Source: Juglans regia
Lineage: Eukaryota > Streptophyta > Magnoliopsida > Fagales > Juglandaceae
DNA length: 64,000 bases
Assembly: GCF_001411555.2 (NCBI RefSeq)
Contig: NC_049909.1
Location: 8,563,485-8,627,484, forward strand
Direction: 5' to 3'
Position 1 is the first letter of the stretch, and every line of letters starts with the position of its first letter. The notes beneath the pieces are model-generated. The model worked only from the letters and a program-made list of their open reading frames with translations. It was not told where the DNA came from and did no database searches. The position numbers and the translations under genes were made by a program. Positions 1 to 11,937 of the stretch are shown here, piece by piece.

Positions 1-278
1 TCATCACAATTAAGAAAGATCAATCCCTCTCATATAATGGAATTTGCAAGCGAATCAAGTAGGAAAAGATAGTTCTGTTACAGAGCATCTTAACTCCAAG
101 CATATTTATGAAGCAAAAGAGCAATAGAAACATCTTTAGTAATAGATAATATTCATGAAGCATAAGACACAAAAAATGCAATGAAAACAAGTGCCTTGTC
201 ATTTATGAATCCTTTTATTTTGGGGGAGTTATCTCCAAAAATGTAATGTTTACATGATAGGGTGTTTCTTTTCATGCT

Positions 279-3200
279 CTACTTGGCGAGGGGGAACAAA
301 CCAAGATGCAAGTAAACAGTTTCATGTTTACCTGCACTGCTATTTTTATCATCGAAACCCAGTAGTCTCGATGCAACTGAATCTAGCCTAACAATCCATA
401 ACCCTTGCCCTTTTTGTTTATTAATTCTCCCTTCGTGCATCATCAATGGAAAAATATAAAGATTTAATTAAAATAAATTTCATGACATGGGACACTGGCT
501 GATGCAGCATTAATCATTAGCTTTCGTATCCAGCCATATATCCTCATAGATTGATCTTGGAAGTCTCTGTTGGACTAGGATCAGTTCTTTATATATATAT
601 ATATATATATATATAAGTAATACTAGGATCAGTTCTACAGATACGTGTCTCCTAACTAATGAAGGGGATGGTAAATTTATCCATGGGACCAATCATGTGT
701 GTGTGTCCATATCCATCAGCCAGCCAAATATAGGAGCAATTCAGCCCTATCATGACATGGCAACCATTAGCAAACATGTCCAGTAGACTACGAAATTTTT
801 ACAATGTGTTCTCTGACAGCATACCTTTGACAAGTTTTAGTGCCATTTAAGAGGGTCACAGGATCTGTCTTCAACATGTCCAATTTCTTGTGTCCACTAT
901 AAAAGGGAAGGTGGAAACTTTGCCAACACGATCAGATGTAGCCAGGAAGAAAACCTAGCAACTTGTCTTTTTCTCATGTAATGAACTAAAAGTCCTAGCT
1001 GACTGGGGAAAAAAACTTTGCACAAAAAAGAATGGTCTTGCTTCAAAAAAAAAAAAAGTTCACAAAAAAAAGTTTGCAAAGAACCACCTCATCGCGTCAA
1101 ACTATATCAATAGCAGGGCATAGCTAACAATGTAAATAATTAATCTATAAATGTGATAGTAAAGTTCCTTCTCTTACTTTGTTAGTTGTATAGCCTCATC
1201 AATGGCCCGATCATATTCATCTGCAGGATATTTCCAAAATCGAAAGCATTCCATTAGTACAAAAAAGAAATTAAATTCAAGGAAAATATTCAAACAAAAG
1301 ACATCTGAAAAAACCTCATCAAGAACAGCATAATGTAAGCAACAATAACTAAATTTACATCGTACCAAATGTGTAGCTGATAGGATTTCGAGTCCGACAA
1401 GAACGAGTCATTCCAGCAACATGAGGAGTACTAAAACTATTCAGGAGCATATCTTGCCTTTGCTTTCGTTTGAGTGCCCTTTCTTTATTCTGTGTAATAT
1501 AATAACAAATCTAGTCATAATCAACATGAAGAACAAATGACTACACAAGCTTTAAACTGGTGGAAATTCACTTTACCTTCTGAAGTTTCTCGAGAACGGG
1601 AATTGCATCAGTTTCAATTGTCTTACCAACATCAACTTCTGCTATGACTTTGCTACATGAGAGTTCATCCTGATATTGCCAGCAATAGACAAAGTGAATT
1701 AAGGGCCTCAGCCCATGACAAACAAAAAATTCAGGCTTACCACAACTTTACAAAATTCCTCAAGATTGGTTGCAATAGTTTCCCATTGAAAACTGATAGC
1801 TGGTGGGGTTAAACATCGTTTACCATTAGAATTCCTCTTTGACTGATACATATTTACTTCCCTGTATAATCTATGACCAATAGTTTTGTTCCCATCGTAC
1901 CTACCATGAACATGGTAAGAACTATCAATACCAATCATTATAATAATTATGTATAATTCATAATTAAAACTTACCAATAGGAAGTCCCACTTCCATCTCC
2001 TCCTATTTTATCTTTGCGAAAACAAGACATTTGATTTCCTTGTTTTAAAGCATCATTTATGTAAGAGAGTACATCTTGTTGCTGTGAACAAAAAAGATGG
2101 GTTATGAAAATACATCCAACATACTTTTCATTAAAAAATCTCCTTAACCAGAAAGGAAAAAAGAAAAGAAAGGAAAAGTGGTGGCAAATTGAAAGTAAAA
2201 GTATATTGTAAAGAGAAAAGGAAATAAAAAACCATTTGTTTGAAAACAACAGAAAAGGTTACAGAATCACTAGTTAGAAAGCATGCAGAATAATCGTAAA
2301 TGATTTAGAGAAAAAATAAAAATAAGCAAAGGCAGGATGTATCACATCAGCTCGGACTTCACAAAGTGCCTTCAAGATCAATAAACGATCTGTTGGATCA
2401 AGTTCTTTGTATCTGGATATCTCCTCCCTGCACAAGAAATAGCAGAAAAATACTTTGACCTCAGAAAGTGGCATCAGATAAACATCATCAAATTAAGCAT
2501 GAGAAATGCATGATTAAATACCCCTTAGCTGCCATTAATGGAACTTTCCCTTCAGCTACCTGCAGCAAGAAAAAAGAAAGGGTCCAAATTGTTAGGTCAT
2601 CCTCTTTATAAAGGGGATAAGAATGGTACACAAAAGCATGATTGCTGTGTCAACTTACCCATGGCCACCACATAGCAAGTTTCTTACAAAGTGCAGTCAC
2701 CCATGCATCAGAACCATTCAATACTTTACTTACAGGTGGTATTCCCTGGAAAGAATTCGGGCCATGTAAATGAGATTAAAGGGATGGAAAATCTGAAGAA
2801 CTCTGTGAAAAATTGAGAAGTGTCCAAGTTTGCTATAGATAATAGAGAACTTGAAACCAAAACCGGACTTCTTTTAATAAGTAATCAAACCTAGAGTGTT
2901 TTGGTTCTTGTCACATTTGGAATTAGCTACAACTTATTATTTTCTATATAGCAATATATCCCACAAAAAAAACTACCATCCACATCCTGCTCAAACTATT
3001 CATCTTGCATCATAGTTTATGAAGAGTAAGAATCATCTTAAAACAGACTACTTCTCTTAAACAATTAGCGTTATACTTCATTGGCTTGCCCCAGTGTTAT
3101 TACTATGTTGAGTACGTATCAACATAAATCCAAGCCAAAAAGAAAACGTTATATCATAAAACCAGATTCATTACAGCCTTACAGGTGTTAAGAATTCAAT

Positions 3201-4244
3201 GAAAGGAGAGAATGAACAAAATGTATTGAATGAATTGAATTACAAAGCTTTACAAGGCATTTATATCAGCCTCTAACAGAAAGCTAATTACGTAATAGAA
3301 TGACTAACTTAACTAACTTTCTAACTAACTCTTCTTCTCTGTTACAATACTGTGTTTGACTTTTGACTTTAGTTCCATATTTTCGATGTGTGAAGCTATA
3401 CTCCAAAAAGAAAACGTTATATCATAAAACCAGATTCATTACAGGATATCTCAAAATACCTTCCGTCGTCTGTACTATATACAATTTGTCCAAGGCATTG
3501 GTTGTCCTAATTTCCATCAATACTTACCACCGCCATGAATTCCAAATCACGCGAATTTCATGATCCCACTCAACTGGTTCGAGAAGGAAAAAAAAGGAAG
3601 TCACGCTAAGAAAGAGGAACCCAAACAACATCTTCTCTTTCATCTTATGAAACTGATAGCGATATGAATACCATCAGATAAGCAAGCAGATGTTTCACTC
3701 AGCGCAGATAAGCAATAGTAGAGATGCCATCTATTTCAATGATAGTTCTGACAATAATGAATCTTCCAGCAATGAAGCTAATATAGACATGCATGATAGT
3801 AAAAATAATGGAGAACCTTCAAAAGCGCAATGTGAAGCTGAGCGTTTGATCTGTTAGTCTTGATTAAACCCATCTCAATCTCTTCCGCTGAGAGTTTCAG
3901 ATCACTTCCAATCACTGGCTCAAAAACCTGTCAACAGAGTCACGTTCAGTTGTCCTCTCTCTCTACCTATAAAGTCCTCCATTCTCTCTCTCACTCTCAA
4001 AGTCAGAAATAACGTACAATTTTAATTACAATTTATGAGGAGAAGGAGGTGATCTTACGCTGAGGAAATTGAAAACGGAGGCTAGTTCCCATCGTCCACG
4101 TAGTTTTGCAACCTCCGATTCGAAACGAGAATCGTCCAGAACTAGGACTGGCTGGTCCGCGCTTCCTTCTTTCGCCACTGGGAGCACATCTTTCCCGACG
4201 GCCTCGCTCTTCGTCGAAGCACGGGTCCGGCGACCGCTAATCAT
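279..4244 (-). CDS. DDR4: DDT-domain chromatin protein, DDR4-like, 12 exons
   Basis: Likely nuclear partner of ISWI-type chromatin remodellers, by family knowledge. Coding exons, read on the minus strand: 4244-4059, 3927-3817, 2745-2659, 2559-2522, 2427-2346, 2081-1975, 1900-1741, 1669-1577, 1489-1366, 1220-1178, 896-825 and 426-279. Every junction has GT/AG. The joined length is 1251 nt, which closes exactly at a TAG after 416 codons, and that phase agreement is the main support for the model. The start ATG at 4244 opens MISGRRTRAS. The DDT domain (about residues 48-105) includes GRWELASVFNFLS and KLSAEEIEMGL. A WHIM-like segment follows (about 115-190, with KELDPTDRLLILKALCEVRAD), then a basic KERALKRKQRQ stretch. 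The last two exons are the least certain: the final one could use another acceptor. Intron 2 holds an LTR fragment. The 5' flank shows no clear core promoter. Confidence 0.85.
574..636. repeat. TA microsatellite flanked by a 15-bp direct repeat
   Basis: A (TA)n tract at about 590-615 lies between two identical copies of actaggatcagttct (574-588 and 622-636). It sits in the last intron of the DDR4-like gene. Confidence 0.8.
3135..3444. repeat. 42-bp perfect direct repeat bracketing the intronic LTR
   Basis: The same 42 bases occur at 3135-3176 and 3403-3444, starting ccaaaaagaaaacg and ending gattcattacag. They flank 226 bp that contain the short LTR. This is far longer than a transposon target duplication. 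Confidence 0.9.
3186..3346 (-). mobile_element. Short solo LTR in intron 2 of the DDR4-like gene
   Basis: Read on the minus strand, this 161-bp block starts TGTAACAGAG, carries a TATAAA-like box, and ends ATTCTTAACA, so it has TG...CA termini and promoter content like an LTR. No internal domain or clear 5-bp target duplication is visible (acagg versus atact). It lies inside a larger interval bounded by a 42-bp direct repeat. Confidence 0.5.
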
Positions 4245-4870
4245 GGTAGCTTTTAAAAAGCGAAGCTGGAGGGGGAACGATAATTGTGCAATACCGGATT
4301 GATGGAGAGAGGGAGCTGAAGGATTCGTGCCGTGCAAGTTTTCTGGAGGATTTTCCCGCCTAAATCAGTTTCACCTCGGGTTGAGATAGCGGTTAAAGTT
4401 GGGTTAGATTTCTAGAATTCTAGGGTTAATTTCAGAGGCCGCCATGTCGTCTTTTCAGCTCAGTTTCCTTTCCCTCTCTCAATCAATCCGTGCCGTTTTG
4501 AAGTTACTCTACTACCACTACTCGGACGGAGGTTAAAAAAAACTTTTTTTTTTAAACTTGCATTTGTATCCCTACCTATCATCCGCTTTTTCAATTGGCG
4601 ACTATCAAAATTGCAATTTTCATATATTTAAACCATTGTAATTTTAAGAATTTATATCTCGACCGGTATCTGGCTCTTTGAGATTGTGCTACAAATTCTA
4701 TTTTCATCCATGTTTACAATCAGATATACAACAATATATGAATTACAAGACTGATGATTTAAATCGTATTTTATCAATTTTTATGGTTTAATTGAATAAA
4801 TGATAGTCGAGGGTGAAAATATAATTTCTTCAAAGTTTCCGTTGAGAAATTATGTCCTACTCTTTGGATT
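4245..4870. other. Intergenic and 5' flank of the DDR4-like gene
   Basis: The 5' flank, up to about 4530, is comparatively GC-rich and contains CT-rich stretches, as plant 5' UTR/promoter regions often do. I see no second gene. An antisense 77-codon frame overlapping exon 1 is a shadow of the coding sequence. Confidence 0.4.
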
Positions 4871-5208
4871 AGTTTGAGGTATGAGATGAGATGAAAATTT
4901 TATTAATAATATTAAAATAATTTATAAATAGTAGTGAGATAATTTGAATTGAATATTTTTTAGATTTTAGAAAATGAGAAAGAAAGATAAAGTTGAATAA
5001 AAAATATTATAAAGTTAAAAATATTGTTAAAACATAGTTTTATAATATTATTTTTGTTTGTGGATTTGAAAAGGTTTAATTATTTTTTATTTAAAAATTT
5101 GAAAAAATTGTAATGATTAGTTTAAAAATTTTGTATTTGAATTATGTTTGAGAAGAAAATGATATGAGAATTGTAGGATGAGATCTATTTCTAAACAAGT
5201 CCGTTCTT
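4871..5208. mobile_element. Degenerate Tourist-like MITE (CTCAT family)
   Basis: Starts near gtttgaggtatgagatgag and ends near ctaaacaagtccgttcttt. It has the same AT-rich interior (attaataatattaaaataat) and GATGA pentamers as the better preserved copy at 7896-8021, in the opposite orientation. Termini are eroded, so the boundaries are approximate. Confidence 0.4.
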
Positions 5209-5251
5209 TGATCCAATTATATTTTAAGACCTAGTTTTGTTTTTTGTTTAT

Positions 5252-5350
5252 ATATACACACACACAAAGGCATTATATCTTCAACTATATATATATATAT
5301 ATATAAAGGCATTATATTCTTAAACTATATATATATATATAAAGGCATTA
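5252..5350. repeat. Tandem repeat with TA microsatellite units
   Basis: Three imperfect units, each containing aaaggcattat followed by a short spacer and a (TA)n run. The unit length varies with the TA tract. Confidence 0.7.
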
Positions 5351-7895
5351 TGCTCTTAGAGATGAGAGCAATGGTTGTTCACTTCCTTCGGTATCTTTAT
5401 TAGATGGACTTCACTTTGCAACGGTTAAACCGATGTTAAGGTAACAACATCCAATACAATTCTTCCATGTAAGCAAGTCCACACAAAAGCCATATAAGAT
5501 CAATATACTAGATCAAATCAAGATTTTAGCAGAAAACACAACCACAACATCTTTCGAGTTTTCGACCCTCACAAACTTTAGACTGCCACTGCAAGTTCCG
5601 TCGCCCACCGCCGTGTTTTGCGTCACCAACGTGTTCTGTCGCCACCATCACAATAGGCACCTATTTTGTCGTTGCCTGTTCCGCCAATCACTAAATAACA
5701 GGCATGGAGTTTTTTTTTTTTTTTTTTCAACTCTCGCTCTTTTCTTCTCCCAGGCCATCTCTCCCTACCTGCCATCCAACTTTTCATTCATTTCCAAACT
5801 CTCTTTCTCAAGTCAAATACAGAGCTACGAGCTTTTTTATCAAATGCAAAAGCACAACCTAGCCTTTGTCTCGTCTAAGCCACCACCCTAGCCAAATCAT
5901 ATTGCTGTCCCATTGCAGCCTGCAAATGGAGAGAGGGGCACTGCTTCTACTAGAACAGATCGTTATTTGGTTGAGGAATTAGGATTTAACGTAGAGTAAG
6001 AGAATGGCGGTCTGTGAGTTATTTTCTCTTCGGTGGGTTTCATGCGAGAGGATGAAGAGACAAGGGAGAGGGGGTTGTGGAGTTTCGCATAGGATCGACT
6101 GCGGCGACTTTGATCGAGTGAGGAAGGTCACAATTTCCATCTTGGAGAGGAGTGGGTGGAGAGGGGGGTGAGTTTCATGCGAGAGGATGGGAGACGGAGG
6201 AGAGGGGAGAGAGGGGGAGGGGGTGTGGGGTTTCACGTAGGGTGCATGCGCATGAGAATTAAAATGAGGAGTCTATTTGTCAACAGCCCATTGGAGGGCT
6301 GTTATTTGAAATTTATTAGACCGATTGATCTAAAGTTATTCTCTTATTAGATGGCTCTTATAGCATCATACATGGTTTTTATTATTGTGCCTGTCCATAC
6401 ATGGATGTTGGTGTGCTAACATTTTCTTAAAAGAATTTAAGAGCTTTTGTATAGGAGAAATAACCTGTTATATTTCACGATGAATCTAAGATTTAGTTTG
6501 TTTTTACAATTATTCTCAACTTAACTCATTTGTAAAAACATACGAGACCTAAATGAGTTCCAATTATAAGATTAACTAATATTAAGTATAAATTCATACG
6601 TGGCTTAAAATTCATATGTATTCAAATTTTCTGTTGTCAAGTTACGAGAAAAATGGATAGAAAGGTGCAAAAAGGAAAGGTCTTATGACAATTTTTATTA
6701 TTTTGATGTCTACTGTATAATTCATTTTCTTTTACTGTTCCCTAACTTAAGTAACACTATAACTTTTGCATCACGGGCTTCAAATTGATAGAGATTTTGA
6801 GTATTTTTAGATTGGCCTAGATAGCATGGTTAATGGTTAAATACAAATTAACTAATAAAATTGATCTCTTTTAATTATTTTAAGTTTTTAAGACAAATTA
6901 TGATTTCACATATAAGAACAAAGGTCATGAATTCAAAACTTTGATTCCATGTTTTATCTATTTAATTATATTTTTTAGATATTAAACTTATTTATTGAGA
7001 ATGAATTTAGCTCATACGTAATAAAAATATTTAAATATAAAATAAATAATAAAATTTATCTATTTTACGCATGGTAAACTTTTGGGACCAAACTTTAAGA
7101 AAATATGCAGAGAAAATGCCATCACAACGCACAATTAGAATTGCAAGAAGCGCCGAATCATGTCATCACATCAAGTTGCTCATATAATATCTGAAATTGA
7201 CACCAGAAAAAAAATATAGAAAAAGAAAAGGAAATTAGTCATAACGTGTGCGCACAAATACAAGCTCGCGCGTCTCGTTTGTCGACACGTTGACTTTCAA
7301 GGTTTTACAAAAGGCAACTTGAGAATGGGAGCTAAAACGTGTGCCATTGAGTAGATTTTTTGATTGGATTTGGACGTGACTCCACAGTTATTATGTCATA
7401 AACAGTGCGCATAGCTCAAAATCAACCTAATGTCAACGTCCCTATACAACATGTCCAATAGCTATTGGACCTTCCACCGCCCTATTATTTTTATTTATTT
7501 ATTTATTTTTATTATTATCCTTTTTCTTACTATTTTTTTTTTTTAAGAAAAAGGTCAACTTATGTTCGAATGCCATGGAAAAGCAATAAAAATTAGGAGT
7601 TTGAATCCTAAATGCAAGTGATTTGATTCCAAATATAGAACGCAGTGTACCCAACAGTTGATCAATCATAGGAGAGCTTGGAAAAAAACTGATTGATACC
7701 TGAAACAAAGAAGGGATAAAAAAAAAAAAAACCATCTTGGCAACTGGCAAGAACTCAGTCCCCTCCTAACCCACAAAAAAAGCTAGTTTCATACTTGTGG
7801 AAAGGGAAAAAAAGGAAAGATTATTTAATATCTGAAAAAAGAAAAAATAACCATGCCAATTGTTTTTAGCTCAGAAAAAGATCTCAATTATTTTA
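5351..7895. other. Intergenic, AT-rich, no gene seen
   Basis: No frame here has a recognisable domain or convincing codon use. A purine-rich segment at about 6034-6240 contains two diverged tandem copies of a roughly 70-130-bp block, each including tttcatgcgagaggatg. Poly-T tracts occur at 5709-5727 and 7528-7543. Confidence 0.5.
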
Positions 7896-8021
7896 AGGCC
7901 CGTTTGGATACAAATATAAGACCATCTCATCTCATTTAATTTAATTTTAACTAATAATCTCATTATTATTTACAAACAATCTCATCTCATCTCATCTCAT
8001 CTCACTATTCAAACGGGCTCC
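7896..8021. mobile_element. Tourist-like MITE with TTA target duplication
   Basis: This 126-bp element is bounded by TTA on both sides (7893-7895 and 8022-8024). Terminal inverted repeats are AGGCCCGTTTGGATA and, reversed, GGAGCCCGTTTGAATA. The interior is AT-rich with tandem CTCAT pentamers (7981-8004). A 3-bp TTA duplication with G/C-rich termini is the known signature of PIF/Harbinger-derived MITEs. It has no coding capacity. Confidence 0.8.
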
Positions 8022-8677
8022 TTAATTTGCGTATAATATGTTTAGCCACACCATGAAAGGTCAAGAGTAGACAGAATATGAGACGAGTTGATGACAAATA
8101 TAAGAGAATCCATCGTTCCAACTACTACAGTATATATGGCATCAAATAAGCGGCAGATTGATCATCAATGACAATTGAATTCGCCTCTGTTTTTTCAACC
8201 CTTATATATTGGCTTAAACAATTTATTCCTAGCACATGTAGCAGCATCAGCATGCATGAGTTTGATACTTGATCAGAACCGTAAAAAAATTACAACATTG
8301 AAAATCAGACGATTGGACGGTGAGAATGTGTTGAAATCAGTATAAATACATAATAGTTGAGCGTTCTTTTATGACTTGGAGAGTCAGCAATTTGAATGTG
8401 AATAGCTTCAAGAATGTGTTAAAATCTGTATATTAGTTGAGTGAATTTTTTTTTTTTTCCCTGAATTGTAGAGTTAGCAAATTTAAAGCGATTACTTCAA
8501 TACAATCAGTCAAACCCAATTAAATTAAATTATCACTGCACAAATCCAAATCAGTATTATAACACTAAATAATGTACCCTATGAAAGCTCTCTACCACCT
8601 TCCCCTTAATATTCTAATGAGCCCAGATTTGAAAACATTTACAAGATCAAATTATATGGCTAGATTTGGCATTCTTA

Positions 8678-8711
8678 TATATATATATCTATATATATAT
8701 CTATATATATT
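8678..8711. repeat. Interrupted TA microsatellite
   Basis: Runs of TA are interrupted by single C residues (atatatctatatat). No function is inferred. Confidence 0.8.
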
Positions 8712-8813
8712 GATGAGCCTATTAAAGAGCAAAAATATCAAGAACAAAATCAAATTATATGTGCACTAATATTGTGGAAGTAGAAGTCGGGGGCATAGAA
8801 TCAAGAACTAAAG

Positions 8814-9707
8814 ATGTCAGAAACGAGGTCGCCTCTACCTTTGCTATTCAGAAGGCGTTCCAGTGGCGAAATCAAGAACTTAACCTCAGTTTCCAGCAGT
8901 CTTTTACCAGCTTTTGGAACCATCGTGGATGAAGGGCACTTGCAGCTCAAGAAATATGTAATTGCTCCCTACGATCGCAGATACAGGTGATATTTAAAAC
9001 GACTGTAGTTTTCCAGAATCCTGATCTCTTCTTTCCCAATATATGTGTGTATGTTTTGGTGAAAAAATGAATGGAAAAAGTGCACATATACATGGAAAAA
9101 AAAGTGACTCTGCTACAATAGGTTGAGTCCTGGTAACTATTTTAAAAGCTTCTAATGTTTTCGGGGAGGAATTATATATAGCTCCAGTCAATGCAGTTCT
9201 ATTTGCATATATGTTTTTCATTCATTAAACTTCTCTTTAAGACGAACAATCGGTCTGGTCGCTTTTAGAGCAGTGTTTAAAAGCGATGAAATAGATAGAG
9301 AAAACGATGTTTTTTTGAGGCTGTCCCAACCTGAGGGGACATTCAACATTTCAAAGCCAATTCCAGCTCTATGCAACAGTTACTATTATGATGAATCATA
9401 TCCACCTCATCATGAACTCTAACTTTTGGTCTAAATTATTGTGAATTTTGTTGAGAATCTGTATAAAAAACAGTAGTGGGGTGTGGCTCAGGTTGTGGCA
9501 GACATTTCTGGTGGTGCTAGTGGTTTACTCGGCATGGGCATCGCCTTTCGAGCTAGCCTTTGGAAAGGTCGCAAGCGGATCACTCGAGCCCGTTGATTTA
9601 GTCGTAGATGCCTTTTTCGTCGTTGATATAATCTTAACTTTCTTCATCGCTTACTTGGATAAGTCAACCTATCTCCTCGTCGATGACCGCAAGAAGATCG
9701 CTTTGAG
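8814..9707 (+). CDS. KAT3: Shaker-type K+ channel subunit, KAT3/KC1-like, exons 1-2 only
   Basis: Two exons, 8814-8986 and 9492-9707, join in phase through an arginine codon (AG|G) at a GT/AG intron. The product starts MSETRSPLPLLFRRRSSG, then SSSLLPAFGTIVDEG and the conserved APYDRRYR before the membrane domain. Segment S1 is FLVVLVVYSAWASPFEL (about residues 62-80) and S2 is VDAFFVVDIILTFFIAYLD (about 100-118). Exon 2 ends at a good donor (AG|GTAAGA) after KKIALR. Plant members of this family form voltage-gated plasma-membrane K+ channels, and KC1-type subunits modulate partner channels. The remaining exons (S3-S6, pore, cyclic-nucleotide-binding domain, KHA) are not in the window. About 630 bp downstream the sequence enters an assembly gap and then an Athila element, so this is either a gene fragment or a misjoined assembly. 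Confidence 0.85.
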
Positions 9708-9856
9708 GTAAGAAACACCTTTGTTTGATCTATGCATTTTATAAATAAGCTACACTCCAAAGTTTTAATCACCAGAAATCTTCGAACCATACATGCCTAC
9801 GTGATCTACATGAATTGATAGGTGGCTGTTGAACCGTTGGATGAATGGGTTGAGCT

Positions 9857-10092
9857 GACCAAGGAGGGGATTTTAGTAATGATCAGATTCTTGATCCCGT
9901 TGTTACTTTTGTCTTTATCATGCCAGTTAGAGGTAGACCCATTAGCGTAGAAAAGGGGTCTACAAAAATCCAGGGACTGTTTGCTATAGACTTCTTGCCT
10001 AACAAAGCCCCGACGAAAGTAGCCCTTGAAAATTTCGAAAGGGCAACTGTCTTTACCCTCCTGCATCTGCATGTGTATAATATTTTTGTATA
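9857..10092 (+). other. Unassigned open, GC-richer stretch
   Basis: About 78 codons without a stop on the plus strand, ending at a TAA, with no start ATG near the front. Base composition is less AT-rich than the flanks, and two minus-strand frames are also open. I do not recognise the peptide (it includes DPVVTFVFIMPVRGRPISVE). It could be an exon remnant or an organelle-derived insert, and I cannot decide from sequence alone. Confidence 0.25.
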
Positions 10093-10336
10093 ATAGGTAT
10101 GCTGTATCACATTGTAGCCTGTAGGTAGTTTTTTTATTTAAAAAATTTACAAATAAAACTATTTAAAAATCATGGGAAATGATATTTGAAGGAGTGTTTA
10201 AACATCGCATAATCTTTTTAAAAAAATTGAATAACTACAAGCTCCACATGAAAAAAAATTAATTTTTTAATAATAAAATATACTATTTTTTTTAAAAAAT
10301 TGTGTGCCGCTTACACACTCATTAATTATACATCAG

Positions 10337-10436
10337 NNNNNNNNNNNNNNNNNNNNNNNNNNNNNNNNNNNNNNNNNNNNNNNNNNNNNNNNNNNNNNNN
10401 NNNNNNNNNNNNNNNNNNNNNNNNNNNNNNNNNNNN
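10337..10436. other. Assembly gap (100 N)
   Basis: Exactly 100 Ns, the usual placeholder for a gap of unknown size. It removes at least the first 298 bp of the Athila 5' LTR, because sequence resumes at the position matching 18794 in the 3' LTR. It probably also hides flanking DNA. Confidence 0.98.
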
Positions 10437-11728
10437 AGGGATGAAACGCGGAAGCATGTGCTGGGGCTGAACTTGAAACGCACAGCAGCAGGAGACGCAC
10501 GTATGAAACGCAAGGACGCACGAAACGCGCAGCACGAACGTGAACGTGAAGCGCCGGGACGCACGAACCTCGACCGCACGTCAAAACGCACAGCAGGAAA
10601 AGGTGAAACGGCATGGTGGGGTTGATAGGAAAAGCGTGCTGAGGCGTGCGCAAAGAGAGGGTATAAAACGAAAATTATTTTCGTGCGCCGGGGAGGAGCA
10701 GTTTTAATTTTATAGTTTTTCCGCACAGTTTTTTTTCTTCCTTCAGTTTTATTTTCGCACAATGTTCATCTTCCTCTTCAATTTATTTTTCCAGTTCAAT
10801 TTATTTTTCTGCAAGTTTGTATGTTTTTGGGTTTTGAATTTCAGCATATCTGATTGATACAGTATATTTTTATTCAGTGAATTTCATTTGAAACAGTATA
10901 TGATGATGTTAGATTTTAATTTTCTTGAGCATTTTGTTAATCTAGAGATGATAGGCTAGATTTTTAGCTTGGGATTCAATGAGTAACCCGTGACTATTTG
11001 AGATTAGATTTACTTCAATATTTAGTGCTTTTGATGATTAACTTGATGGATTATATCTCAATGTGCATCTAGAAAATATTAGAGTTCTTTGTTCTTGGTT
11101 TAGATCAATTGTTGACGTAAAGGCACAATTGATACTTGAACAAGTAACATGACTTTAATAATTTTCTTTCATTTTCTATGATTGTTATATAATTTATCAA
11201 GTAGTTTTAAAATAAAATTGTGGTTCATTGTTATATTATCCGACTATGATTTCTAGGAATGAGAAAATGGTCGAGAGAAAATAAAAAGAGAAGTAAATCC
11301 ATCATCAAATTAGTGGGTGAAAATTGCATCCCAAGTGTTTGTTTAATTGTTTCTTACAAGTTTAAGTCAACTTCCATACGATTTCTTTAAATCCCTTTAA
11401 TCTTAGCAATTTTAGAAAAATAGATTCTCTTTTATTTTCAGCTTTGCTTATGCTTGAACGTCCCGACAATTTCACTCATAATTCACTCTACACTCCCTTA
11501 GTAAATATCCACATTTAGGTGTAAATATTGTTAGTGGTTAAGTTTAGGAATTTATTTCTCTTTGCTGATTATTTTAAATTTTCGTGTCACTCCAAACGGT
11601 AATATGTGGTCTTGCGAAAATGAAATGTTTGCTAAATTCTCATTGTCCCTGTGAATTCGATCTTGGGATTTACCCTTGTATTACTTTGACAGCTTCTACG
11701 CTTGGAAGTCGAAATTAAAAGCTGATCA
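10437..11728 (+). repeat. 5' LTR of the Athila element (5'-truncated by gap)
   Basis: Aligns over 1292 bp with 18794-20088. I found only a 3-bp indel (in the run after agtagtttta) and two substitutions near the 3' end (gtgtaaat/gtgttaat and gttagtgg/gttggtgg). It ends ...gctgatca immediately before the PBS spacer. Confidence 0.9.
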
Positions 11729-11734
11729 AGTTTT

Positions 11735-11752
11735 TGGCGCCGTTGCCGGGGA
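11735..11752 (+). other. Primer-binding site (tRNA-Asp type)
   Basis: The sequence tggcgccgttgccgggg starts six bases after the 5' LTR end. This is the characteristic Athila-lineage PBS. Confidence 0.85.
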
Positions 11753-11937
11753 CAACTGGTGTTTAGCAAAGCATTCTCATATTGTTGAGAAGACGTTTGT
11801 GGCGTTGTGAACCTCTTCACAACTTGGGTGACATTTTTCTTAATTTATTTTTTTCTTTATTTTATTTTTATTTTATTTTTTTCTTTGTTTTGTTGTTGTT
11901 TGTCTTGCATATACTTTTATTTTCTGTTCTTATTTGT

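Noticed and set aside
4069..4302. 77-codon plus-strand frame
   Set aside because: Antisense to exon 1 of the DDR4-like gene.
5613..5891. 92-codon plus frame with a poly-F run
   Set aside because: Poly-T translation and low complexity; no homology recognised.
10322..10762. Minus-strand frames reading through the N gap
   Set aside because: They include undefined residues, and the same frames occur in the 3' LTR at 18651-19119; antisense LTR sequence, not genes.
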